64,000 nt of DNA. Origin: Streptomyces tsukubensis (GTDB taxonomy: Bacteria > Actinomycetota > Actinomycetes > Streptomycetales > Streptomycetaceae). Of the stretch, positions 7,940 to 16,375 are shown piece after piece. Every line of letters begins with the position of its first letter. Within the stretch, counting starts at the first letter, position 1. The stretch lies in NCBI RefSeq assembly GCF_009296025.1, contig NZ_CP045178.1:1860001-1924000 (forward strand), in the 5' to 3' direction. The notes under the pieces are model-generated. The model did not search any database. It was not told where the DNA came from and worked only from the letters and a program-made list of their open reading frames with translations. A program made the position numbers and the translations under genes.

Positions 7940-7973
7940 GGTTCGAGCCTACGGCTTACTGATGGGTAGGCAA
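7940..7973 (-). promoter_or_regulatory. Candidate pyk promoter giving a leaderless mRNA
   Basis: On the minus strand TTGCCT (7968-7973) is followed after 16 bases by TAGGCT (7946-7951). The -10 hexamer ends six bases before the pyk ATG, so initiation would fall at or next to the start codon. Spacing and hexamers fit a housekeeping-sigma promoter, with a mediocre -35. Confidence 0.45.
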
Positions 7974-8234
7974 TTGGTCGTGTGTGACTGCTCAACGCCC
8001 TTTGTGCGCAGGGCTCTTGACAAGTGTTGAATTGTGCGGGGCGGCGCTCGGATGAGCGTTCGGAGGGGTCGTTCCGGGGTGTTTCCCGAACGAGTGAGTT
8101 CCTGGGCGCGTGATTGCCGGACACCAGATCGAAACCCGAAAGGGGTGTTGCCCGTGTGGCTGTTGAGCCAGAATCTACGCGCGTCACCCGCGCCGTGCGG
8201 GTGGCGGTGTCAGTGACGGTTGAGGAGTGGCGTG

Positions 8235-10052
8235 ATGGCGGTCGGTCGAAGGACGTTTCTCGGTACGTCGGCGGCGACGGGCGCGGGGGTGGTCCTTGGC
8301 GGTGTCGTCGTGGCCCCGGCGGAGGCCGCTCCGGGTTCCGGGAAGGGGCACGGCCACGGGCACGGTGGGGCGCGGCGCTACGCGTTCTCGGTCATGGGGA
8401 CGACGGACCTGCACGGGAACGCCTTGAACTGGGACTACTTCACCGACAAGGAGTTCGACGACGCGGACCACAATGATGTGGGTCTTTCGAAGATTTCGAC
8501 CCTGGTGAACAAGTTGCGGGCCGAGAAGGGCCGGCACAACACCTTGCTGATCGATGCGGGTGACACGATCCAGGGGACACAGCTTTCTTACTACTACGCG
8601 AAGGTCGATCCGATCACGGCGCGGCGTGGTCCTGTGCATCCGATGGCGCGGGCGATGAACGCGATCGGGTACGACGCGGCGGCGCTCGGAAATCATGAGT
8701 TCAATTACGGCCTTGAGGTGCTGCGGAAGTTCGAGGAGCAGTGTGATTTTCCGCTGCTCGGCGCGAACGCGTTGGATGCGAAGACGTTGCGTCCCGCGTT
8801 CGAGCCGTATGTGATGAAGCGGTTGCGTACGCCGTACGGGCGGGATGTGCGGGTGGCGGTGCTCGGTCTGACCAATCCGGGGATCGCCATTTGGGACAAG
8901 GTGAATGTGCAGGGGAAGGTGACGTTCCCCGGCCTTGAGGAGCAGGCGGCGAAGTGGGTGCCGAAGCTTCGGTCGATGGGTGCGGATGTGGTGCTGGTCT
9001 CCGCGCATTCGGGGGCGGACGGGTCTTCGTCGTACGGGGATCAGTTGCCGTATGTGGAGAACGCGGCGGCGTTGGTGGCGGAGCGTGTTCCCGGTATTGA
9101 CGCGATTCTGGTGGGTCACGCGCATGTGGAGATCCCGGAGCGAGTGGTGGTCAACAGGGAGTCGGGGAAGGGTGTGGTGCTGTCCGAGCCGTTGAAGTGG
9201 GGGCAGCGGCTGACGGTGTTCGACTTCGGTTTGGTGTGGGAGCGGGGCCGTTGGGTGGTGGAGAGTGCGGGTTCGCGGGTGTTGAACTCGAATACGGTCG
9301 CTGAGGACCGGAGGATCACCCGGTTGTTGAGTGGTGAGCACAAGAAGGTCGTGGCTTATGTGAATCAGGTGATCGGTTCTTCCGCGGTGGCGATGTCGAC
9401 GGTGGAGGGTCCCTACAAGGACGTTCCGATCATTGATCTGATCAACCATGTGCAGTCGGAGACGGTGAAGCAGGAGCTGGCGGGTGGGGAGTTCGCGGAG
9501 CTGCCGGTGCTTTCGCAGGCTTCGTGTTTCTCGCGTACGGCGGTGATTCCCGCGGGTGAGGTGACGATCAGGGATGCTGCGGGTCTTTACACGTTCGAGA
9601 ACACGTTGGAGGCGCGTCTGCTGACGGGGGCGCAGGTGCGGGAGTATCTGGAGTTCTCGGCGAAGTATTACGTGCGGACGGCGGCGGGGGCTCCGGTGGA
9701 TCCTGCGAAGCTGACCAATTCGGAGGGGACGCCGGATTACAACTACGACTCGTTGTCGGGTGTGACGTACGAGATCGATATCGCGAAGCCGGTGGGTTCG
9801 CGGATCGTGGGGTTGTCGTTCGAGGGTGCGCCTTTGGACGACACGGCGAGGTTCGTTCTTGCGGTGAACAATTATCGGGCGAGCGGTGGGGGTAATTTCC
9901 CGCATGTGGCGGGGGCGCAGCAGGTGTGGGCGAGTTCGGACGAGATTCGGAACACGATCATCGGGTGGGTGCGTGAGGTGGGGACGGTGGATCCCGCTGG
10001 TTTCGCTTCGGTGGGTTGGGTGTTGACGCGGGACGGGGTTCCCGTTTTCTGA
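8235..10052 (+). CDS. Tat-exported 5'-nucleotidase / 2',3'-cyclic phosphodiesterase family protein
   Basis: 605 residues. The N-terminus carries a twin-arginine signal (GRRTFLGTSAATGAG, cleavage probably after APAEA), followed by a Gly/His-rich linker that may bind metal. The metallophosphoesterase domain shows GTTDLHGN, DAGDTIQGT, LGNHEFNYG and GHAHVEIP, the dimetal ligands of the UshA/CpdB family. The C-terminal nucleotidase domain runs from about 375. It would hydrolyse extracellular nucleotides for phosphate and nucleoside salvage. ATG 8235 is chosen over an in-frame TTG at 8220 because GAGGAG ends seven bases before it. It stands alone, divergent from pyk. Confidence 0.9.
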   Translation: MAVGRRTFLGTSAATGAGVVLGGVVVAPAEAAPGSGKGHGHGHGGARRYAFSVMGTTDLHGNALNWDYFTDKEFDDADHNDVGLSKISTLVNKLRAEKGRHNTLLIDAGDTIQGTQLSYYYAKVDPITARRGPVHPMARAMNAIGYDAAALGNHEFNYGLEVLRKFEEQCDFPLLGANALDAKTLRPAFEPYVMKRLRTPYGRDVRVAVLGLTNPGIAIWDKVNVQGKVTFPGLEEQAAKWVPKLRSMGADVVLVSAHSGADGSSSYGDQLPYVENAAALVAERVPGIDAILVGHAHVEIPERVVVNRESGKGVVLSEPLKWGQRLTVFDFGLVWERGRWVVESAGSRVLNSNTVAEDRRITRLLSGEHKKVVAYVNQVIGSSAVAMSTVEGPYKDVPIIDLINHVQSETVKQELAGGEFAELPVLSQASCFSRTAVIPAGEVTIRDAAGLYTFENTLEARLLTGAQVREYLEFSAKYYVRTAAGAPVDPAKLTNSEGTPDYNYDSLSGVTYEIDIAKPVGSRIVGLSFEGAPLDDTARFVLAVNNYRASGGGNFPHVAGAQQVWASSDEIRNTIIGWVREVGTVDPAGFASVGWVLTRDGVPVF

Positions 10053-10067
10053 GTGGGTGTCGCTGTC

Positions 10068-10131
10068 TCGGGTGCGTGTGTGTCGGGTGCGTGTGTGCCG
10101 GGGTGCATGTGTGCCGGGTGCCGGGTGCCGG
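10068..10131 (+). repeat. GT-rich 15-bp tandem repeat in the intergenic tail
   Basis: Two identical 15-bp units (TCGGGTGCGTGTGTG, 10068-10082 and 10083-10097) are followed by a 16-bp variant and CCGGGTG heptamers. They lie between the convergent nucleotidase and siderophore genes; no clear terminator hairpin is seen in this gap. Confidence 0.75.
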
Positions 10132-10215
10132 TGAGTCGGGTGTCGCTGGTGTCAGGTGTGTCTGAGTCGGTTGAGGTGCGGTAGGTCTGGTCTGGCCGTC
10201 TCCTTCGGGGGGCGG

Positions 10216-11649
10216 TCAGTTCTGTTCGATGAGGCGGATGAGGTCTCTGGGTGGGGTGGGGGTGGGCCTGGTCTGTTCGGGGACGAGGCCGAAGGTGGTG
10301 AAGGCGGTGCGGTGCGGTAGGGGGTAAGGGGTGGCGCCGGTGGCGGAGTTGAGGATGGTGGCGCTGCGCCAGGCGGCGAGGCCGAGGTCGGGGGTGCCGA
10401 CGCCGTGGGTGTGGCGTTCGGCGTTCTGTACGTAGACGTGGCTGCCGGTGTTGGTGATGGTGGGGTCGAGGACGAGGCGGTACTGGCCGTCGATGCGGGG
10501 GCGTTCCGCGGCGTCGCGGCGCATGTAGGGGTCGAGTCCTGCGAGGAGTCCGTCGAGGGGGCGTTCGCGGTAGCCGGTGGCGAGGACGACGGCGTCGGTG
10601 GTGAGGCGTGAGCGGGTGCCCTGCTGGTGGTGTTCGAGGTGGAGTTCGATCTTGGTGGTGGCGACGCGGCCGGCGGTGCGGACGGAGACTCCGGGTGTGA
10701 GGACGGCGTCGGGCCAGCCGCCGCCGAGGGTGCGTTGGTACAGCTCGTCGTGAATGGCGGCGATGGTGTCGGTGTCGATGCCTTTGTGGAGCTGCCATTG
10801 GCGGTCGGGGAGGGTGTCGCGGGTGTGTTCCGGGAGGTTGTGGAAGTAGCGGGTGTAGTCGGGGGTGAAGTGTTCGAGGCCGAGTTTTGAGTACTCCATG
10901 GGGGCGAACGCCTCGGTGCGGGCGAGCCAGGTGATTTTTTCGCGGCCGTGGGGGCGGTTGCGGAGGAGGTCGAGGAAGATCTCGGCGCCCGATTGTCCTG
11001 AGCCGATGACGGTGATGTGTTCGGCGCCGAGGAGGCGTTCGCGGTTGCGCAGGTAGGCGGCGGCGTGGATGACGGGGACCGCGGGGGCTTCGGCGAGGGG
11101 TTTGAGGGGTTCGGGGATGTGGGGGGCGGTGCCGATGCCGAGGACGACGTTGCGGGTGTAGGTGCGGCCGAGGGCCTCGGCTTCTCCTTCGGTGTCGAGT
11201 TGGGTGTAGTCGACTTCGAAGAGGGTGCGTTCTGGGTTCCAGCGGACGGCGTCGACCTGGTGGCCGAAGTGGAGTTCTGGGAGGTTTTCGCTGACCCAGC
11301 GGCAGTAGGCGTCGTATTCGGCGCGTTGGATGTGGAAGCGCTCGGCGAAGTAGAAGGGGTAGAGGCGGTCGATGGAGCGGAGGTAGCGGAGGAAGGACCA
11401 GGGGCTGGCGGGGTCGGCGAGGGTGACGAGGTCGGCGAGGAAGGGGACTTGGAGGGTGGCGCCGTCGATGAGCTGGCCGGGGTGCCAGTGGAAGGCGTGG
11501 TGCTGTTCGTAGAACGTGGTGGTGAGGGGGGTGTCGGCCGGGAGGCCGTGGGCGAGGGCGGCGAGGGAGAGGTTGAAGGGCCCGATGCCGATGCCGACGA
11601 GGTCGCGGGGTACGTCGGGTTGGTGGTGCTGGGGGGTCGCGACGGTCAT
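10216..11649 (-). CDS. Lysine/ornithine/diamine N-monooxygenase (siderophore biosynthesis, DesB/IucD-like)
   Basis: 477-residue flavin N-hydroxylase. The FAD site is VGIGIGPFNLSLAAL (about 17-31), the NADPH site GSGQSGAEIFLDLL, and the C-terminal family motif VLATGYRERP. Relatives hydroxylate the terminal amine of lysine, ornithine or cadaverine to build hydroxamate siderophores. The decarboxylase gene upstream overlaps it by an ATGA junction, repeating the desA-desB logic (lysine to cadaverine, then N-hydroxylation). No desC-like acyltransferase or desD-like NIS synthetase lies nearby, so either the product is finished elsewhere or the module is a remnant. The substrate cannot be fixed from sequence. 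Confidence 0.85.
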   Translation of the reverse strand: MTVATPQHHQPDVPRDLVGIGIGPFNLSLAALAHGLPADTPLTTTFYEQHHAFHWHPGQLIDGATLQVPFLADLVTLADPASPWSFLRYLRSIDRLYPFYFAERFHIQRAEYDAYCRWVSENLPELHFGHQVDAVRWNPERTLFEVDYTQLDTEGEAEALGRTYTRNVVLGIGTAPHIPEPLKPLAEAPAVPVIHAAAYLRNRERLLGAEHITVIGSGQSGAEIFLDLLRNRPHGREKITWLARTEAFAPMEYSKLGLEHFTPDYTRYFHNLPEHTRDTLPDRQWQLHKGIDTDTIAAIHDELYQRTLGGGWPDAVLTPGVSVRTAGRVATTKIELHLEHHQQGTRSRLTTDAVVLATGYRERPLDGLLAGLDPYMRRDAAERPRIDGQYRLVLDPTITNTGSHVYVQNAERHTHGVGTPDLGLAAWRSATILNSATGATPYPLPHRTAFTTFGLVPEQTRPTPTPPRDLIRLIEQN

Positions 11650-13036
11650 CGGGGGGTGTGTCCTTCCACGAGCTTGAGGAGGCCGGCGAGGTCGTCGGCG
11701 GTGGTGTGGGGGTTGAGCAGGGTGGCTTTGAGCCAGAGGTGGCCGTCGGCGTGGGCGCGGCCGAGGACGGCGCGGCCTTCGGTGAGGAGGGTGCGGCGGA
11801 TGTGGGCGATGGTGTGGTCGGTGGCGTGGGTGGGGCGGAAGAGGACGGTGCTGATGGTGGGGGTGGCGTAGAGCTGGAGGTCGGGGTGGGCGGTGATGAG
11901 GTCGGCCAGGTCGTGGGCGCGGGCGCAGACGGTGTCGATGAGGTGGGCGAGGCCGTGGCGGCCGAGGGCGCGGAGGGTGACGGCGATTTTGAGGATGTCG
12001 GGGCGGCGGGTGGTGCGCAGGGAGCGGCCGAGGAGGTCGGGGAGGCCTGCTTCGGTGTCGTCGTCGGCGTTGAGGTAGTCGGCGCGGTGGTCGAGTGTGG
12101 TGAGGTCGTGCGGGTCGCGGACGGCGAGGAGTCCGGCTGCGACGGGTTGCCAGCCGAGTTTGTGCAGGTCGAGGGTGACGGTGTGGGCGCGGTGGAGGCC
12201 GGTGAGCCGGTGGCGGTGGGTGTCGCTGAGCAGGAGTGCGCCTCCGTAGGCGGCGTCGACGTGGAGCCGGGTGCGGTGGTGGTCGCAGAGGTCGGCGATG
12301 AGGGTCAGGGGGTCGATGTCGCCGGTGTCGGTGGTGCCGGCGGTGGCGGCGACGATGCGGGGTGGGGTGTCGGCGGTGGGGTGTTCGGTGAGTGCGGTGT
12401 GGAGGGCGACGGGGTCGAGGACGCCTCGGGGGTGGGGATGATCTGGGGGGTGGGGAGGCCGAGGAGCCAGGTGGCGCGGGCGAGGGAGTGGTGGGCGTTG
12501 GCTCCGCAGATGAGCTGGACGGGGCCGTGTTGTTCGCGGGCGAGGAGGAGCGCGAGTTGGTTGGCTTCGGTGCCGCCTGTGGTGACGAGGGCGTCGGGCG
12601 GGGTGTCTTGGGGGTGGGGGTAGACCTCGGCGGCGAGGGTGGTGGTGAGCATCGTTTCGAGGGCGGTGGCCGCGGGTGCCTGGTCCCAGGAGTCGAGTGA
12701 GGGGTTGAGTGCGGAGGCGGCGAGGTCGGCGGCTGCGGCGACGGCGAGTGGCGGGCAGTGGAGGTGGGCGGCGCAGAGGGGGTCGGCGGGGTCTGCGGCG
12801 CCTTCGGCGAGGGCGCGTACGAGGGTGTCGAGGGCTTCTTCCGCGCCGGTGCCCCGGTCGGGGAGGAGGGGGTGGGCGGCGGTGTGCAGCCGGGTGGTGA
12901 CGGTGTGGGGGCCGCCGGTGGGGAGGGGGCCCTGGCGTTGGACCGCGCCTTCGTGGAGGGCTTCGAGGACGACTGCGAGCAGCGGCCGCAGGGCGTCGGG
13001 TCCGTGGGTGGATCCGGCGAGGGGCGGGGTGCTCAT
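11646..13036 (-). pseudogene. PLP-dependent group II decarboxylase (DesA-like), broken by a one-base frameshift
   Basis: Two frames together encode a normal decarboxylase of about 463 residues. The first frame starts at ATG 13036 and carries LNPSLDSWDQAPAATALE and TTGGTEANQLALLLAREQ up to IIPTP. The second resumes at RGVLDPVALHTAL, includes the aspartate-containing HVDAAYGGALL and the PLP lysine in TLDLHKLGWQP, and ends at 11646. One extra C in the run opposite G12428-G12432 would join them exactly. As read, translation leaves frame after about residue 202 and stops at 12305. It would make a diamine such as cadaverine for the adjacent N-monooxygenase. It is either a sequencing error in a homopolymer or a genuine inactivation. 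Confidence 0.8.
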
Positions 13037-13186
13037 GGGTCTGTCCTCCGGTGCGCGTGGGGCGGGCGGCTACCACCCTGTACGTGTGTGGGACGGCGTG
13101 CTCGGAGAGACCAACGAGCTGAACCCGAAAGTGGTACGGCCGTGGGGTGTGATTGTGGTGTTTCCGGTTGCGTCTGATATGGGGGC

Positions 13187-13222
13187 GGGGCGTGTCCGCG
13201 CGGGTGGGCACGGACACGCCCC
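13187..13222 (-). terminator. Hairpin terminator downstream of pepN
   Basis: A perfect 12-bp stem (GGGGCGTGTCCG 13187-13198, complement 13211-13222) with a 12-nt loop starts about 45 bases beyond the pepN-like stop. It separates that gene from the decarboxylase, whose promoter must lie in 13037-13186. Confidence 0.75.
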
Positions 13223-13267
13223 GGGGTGCGGTGGCGGTGCGGGTGGGGTCGGTGGTGGGGTGTGGGG

Positions 13268-15765
13268 TCAGGCGTCGCGTACGGCGAGGGCGCGGCGGAG
13301 GTCGTCGAGTTGGTCGGTGAGGCGGCGGCGGAGGGCGGGGATGGGGTCGTCGTCGGTCAGGCACTGTTCGCCGAGGCGGAGGATCTCGGGGTCGGCGGTG
13401 TGGGTGGGGAAGCCGTGGCGTCCCGCCGCTTCGGCGATGGCGGGGCCGCGGCGGGCGGAGACGGCGACGGCCGCGGGGTAGTAGAGGGGGATCCAGTCGG
13501 TGAGGAGTTCGGTCTGTTCCGGTTGCCAGAAGCCGCGCGCGGTGGCGGTGAAGAGGTAGTTGGAGAGGTCGTCGGTGGTGTACATGGCGTTCCAGGCGGC
13601 GCGTTTGGCTTCGGGGTCGGGCAGGGCGGCGCGGCAGCGTGCGGCGTCTTCCTGGCCTCCCGCGCTGGGGTCCCTGGCGAGTTCCGCGTCGATGGCGGTG
13701 TGGTCGGTGGCGCCGAGTACGGCGAGGCGGGCGAGGACGCGCCAGCGGAGTTCGGGGTCGAGTTCGGGGCCGCCGGGGACGTTTCCCGAGGTGTACCAGT
13801 CGTGGAGGGTGTGGGGCCGGGTGGTGCGGTCGATGTAGTGGCGTACGGCGGTGAGGCGCAGGCCGGGGTTGTCGCCGTTCTCGGTGCGGCGGATGAGGTC
13901 GCCGCAGAGGTCGGTGAGGGTGGTGAGGGCGGCGGGCCGGTTTTCCGCGGTGGTGTAGCGGTCGATGGCGTGGGTGCCCGCGAAGGCGAGGACGCCTTGG
14001 ACGACGGCGAGGTCGTTCTCGTACGGGAGGTGGGTGCGGGCGGTGTCGAGGTACTGGGCGACGGGGAGTTGGCCGTCGCGTACGGCGTCGCGGAGGGCGT
14101 TCCACACGACGGCGCGGGAGAGGGGTTCCGGCAGTCCGCGCAGGTGTCCTGTGAGGGTGCGGGTGGAGGTGGGGTCGAAGCGGATCTTGGCGTAGGTGAG
14201 GTCGCCGTCGTTGAGGAGGATCAGGGCGGGGCGGCGGCCCGGGTGGTGGCTCGGGGCGGGGTGGCGGGGGATGTCGAGTGCGAGGGGTGCGCGGGGGACG
14301 AGTCGGCGGGGTCGGGGTCGGCGGGGTCGGGGTCGTAGAGCCCGGCGGTGATGTGGTGGGGGCGGGTGCCTTGGTGGGTGACGGTGAGGGTCCAGCCGTT
14401 GTCGTCGGTGTCCGCGGTGGGGGTGAGGGTGTCGACTCCTGTGGTGCGGAGCCAGGCGTCCGCCCAGGCGTGGACGTCCCGTGTGGTGGCGGCGGCGAGG
14501 TTGTCGATGAAGTCGGCGAGGGTCGCGTTGGCGTATTTGTGGCGTGCGATGTGGATGTTGATGCCGGCGAGGAAGTCTTTTTCGCCGAGCCAGGCGACGA
14601 GCTGGCGTAGTGCGGAGGCGCCCTTGGCGTAGGAGATGCCGTCGAAGTTGAGGAGCGCGGAGGCGGTGTCGGGGACGGCGTCGGGGTCGGGGGCGACGGG
14701 GTGTGTGGAGGGGCGCTGGTCGGCGTCGTAGCCCTGGGCTTTGCGTGCGATGCCGAATTCGGTCCAGGTGTCGGTGAAGCGGGTGGCTTCTGTGAGGGTC
14801 TGGTAGCCCATGTATTCGGCGAAGGACTCGTTGAGCCAGATGTCGTCCCACCAGCGGAGGGTGACGAGGTCGCCGAACCACATGTGGGCCATTTCGTGGG
14901 AGATGACCATGGCGCGGGTCTGGCGTTCCGTGTCGGTGACCGCCGAACGGTAGATGAATTCGTCGCGGAAGGTGACGAGGCCTGGGTTCTCCATGGCGCC
15001 GGCGTTGAATTCGGGGACGAATGCCTGGTCGTAGGAGTCGAAGGGGTAGGGTTCTTCGAATTTTTCGTGGTAGCGGTCGAAGCAGGCGCGGGTGAGGGAG
15101 AGGATTTCGTCGGCGTCGGTGTCGAGGTGGGGGGCGAGGGAGCGGCGGCAGTGGATTCCGAAGGGGATTCCGGCGTGTTCTGTCCGTACGGAGTGCCAGG
15201 GTCCCGCGGCGACGGCGACGAGGTAGGTGGAGATGAGGGGGGTGGGGGCCGCGCTCCAGTGGCCCTGGCCTTCGTGGGTGGTGACGCTGTTGGAGAGGAC
15301 CGTCCAGTCCTCTGGTGCGGTGATGTGCAGTGCGAAGACGGATTTGAGGTCGGGCTGGTCGAAGGCGGCGAAGACGCGTTGGACGTCTTCCATGAAGAGC
15401 TGGGTGTAGACGTAGGTTTCGCCGTCGGTGGGGTCGGTGAAGCGGTGCATGCCTTCGCCGGTGCGGGAGTAGCGCATGTCGGCGTCGACGTGGAGTTCGT
15501 GGTCGCCTTGGGTGAGGCGGGTGAGGGGGTAGCGGTTCCCGTCGAGCGCCGCGGGGTCGAGGGGGGCGCCGTCGAGGGTGATGGTGCGGAGGGTGTCGGG
15601 CTTGAGCTCGACGAACGTGTCCTGGTGCGCGCGTGCGGTGAAGCGGATGGCGGTGCGGGAGCCGAAGGTGTCGTCGCCTCGGGTCAGATCGAGGTCGACC
15701 CGGTAGTGGTGGACGTCGAGGAGCTGGGATCGGGTCTGCGCTTCGTCGCGCGTCAGTACGGACAT
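13268..15765 (-). pseudogene. pepN: Aminopeptidase N (M1 family), broken by a one-base frameshift
   Basis: The N-terminal frame from ATG 15765 includes the substrate motif GAMENPG, the zinc motif HEMAHMWFGD and WLNESFAEY, all of a functional M1 metalloprotease. The C-terminal ERAP1-like domain continues in another frame from LVPRAPLALDIP through NDGDLTYAKIRFDP to the stop at 13268. The two frames join if one C is added near 14,303, beside a 15-bp tandem duplication; the product would then be 832 residues, close to the usual 850. As read, the catalytic half stays in frame to about residue 490 and picks up a short missense tail. Streptomyces genomes generally have another, better conserved pepN. 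Confidence 0.8.
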
Positions 15766-15872
15766 GGGGACATGCTGCCCGAAGGGGGGCGGGGCGCGCA
15801 GCGGGCCGTACGGCTTGCGGGGCGGGGCGGGCGGTGTCCTGGGAGTGTCCGGCAGGGCCTGCGGGAGGTGTT

Positions 15873-15903
15873 CCCTTTCCGGGAGGGGTGCTTCCGGAAA
15901 GGG
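15873..15903 (-). terminator. Hairpin downstream of chorismate mutase
   Basis: Perfect 10-bp inverted repeat CCCTTTCCGG/CCGGAAAGGG (15873-15882, 15894-15903) with an 11-nt loop. It is placed between the chorismate mutase stop and the pepN start on the minus strand. A terminator for the upstream pair is the likely role. Confidence 0.6.
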
Positions 15904-16026
15904 GTGTGTTCTCCTCGGGCTTTCGCGGCTGGGTCGAGCGTTTTTCTGGGGCGGGGGGATCGGGCCGGTCACTCGGGCGGAGCGTTCAGCCGAATCGTTG
16001 AGGGGGGTTCTCGTTCGGAATGGGTC

Positions 16027-16350
16027 TCAGTCGGAGAGCACTTCGTTGGCGATGGTCTCGTGGTGCCTGATGACCTCGGCGATGATGAAGTTCAACAGTT
16101 TTTCCGCGAAGGCGGGGTCGAGTTTCGCGTTTTCCGCGAGGCGGCGAAGGCGGGTGATCTGTTCGGCTTCGCGGCCGGGGTCGGCCGGCGGCAGGTGGTG
16201 GGTGGCTTTGAGGTGGCCGACCTGCTGGGTGCATTTGAAGCGTTCGGCGAGCATGTGGACGACGGCCGCGTCGATGTTGTCGATGCTGTCGCGGAGCCGG
16301 TGGAGTTCGGCGAGTGCGGCCTCGTCGGCGCCGCCGGTGGTGGTGGTCAT
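16027..16350 (-). CDS. Chorismate mutase, AroQ type
   Basis: 107 residues, the size of a monofunctional AroQ-fold chorismate mutase, all-helical and made as a dimer. The conserved opening helix LRDSIDNIDAAVVHMLAERF, the central lysine in KATHHLP and the closing EKLLNFIIAEVIRHHE helix match the family. It converts chorismate to prephenate at the branch to Phe/Tyr, which competes with the trpE flux encoded further along. It lies 25 bases downstream of the AraC gene on the same strand and may be cotranscribed with it. It could also be a secondary-metabolism mutase; no signal peptide is present. Confidence 0.88.
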   Translation of the reverse strand: MTTTTGGADEAALAELHRLRDSIDNIDAAVVHMLAERFKCTQQVGHLKATHHLPPADPGREAEQITRLRRLAENAKLDPAFAEKLLNFIIAEVIRHHETIANEVLSD

Positions 16351-16375
16351 GGGGCGTGAGCCTAACGCTTCGGTG

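Noticed and set aside
10068..10131. Terminator for the nucleotidase gene
   Set aside because: Only GT-rich repeats are present; the possible stem near 10180-10215 is too weak.
12425..12440. Programmed ribosomal frameshift in the decarboxylase
   Set aside because: No slippery heptamer or downstream stimulatory element, and a one-base indel in a G run explains the sequence more simply.
13037..13180. Iron-box operator upstream of the decarboxylase
   Set aside because: I could not match the TTAGGTTAGGCTCACCTAA-type consensus; similarity was scattered only.
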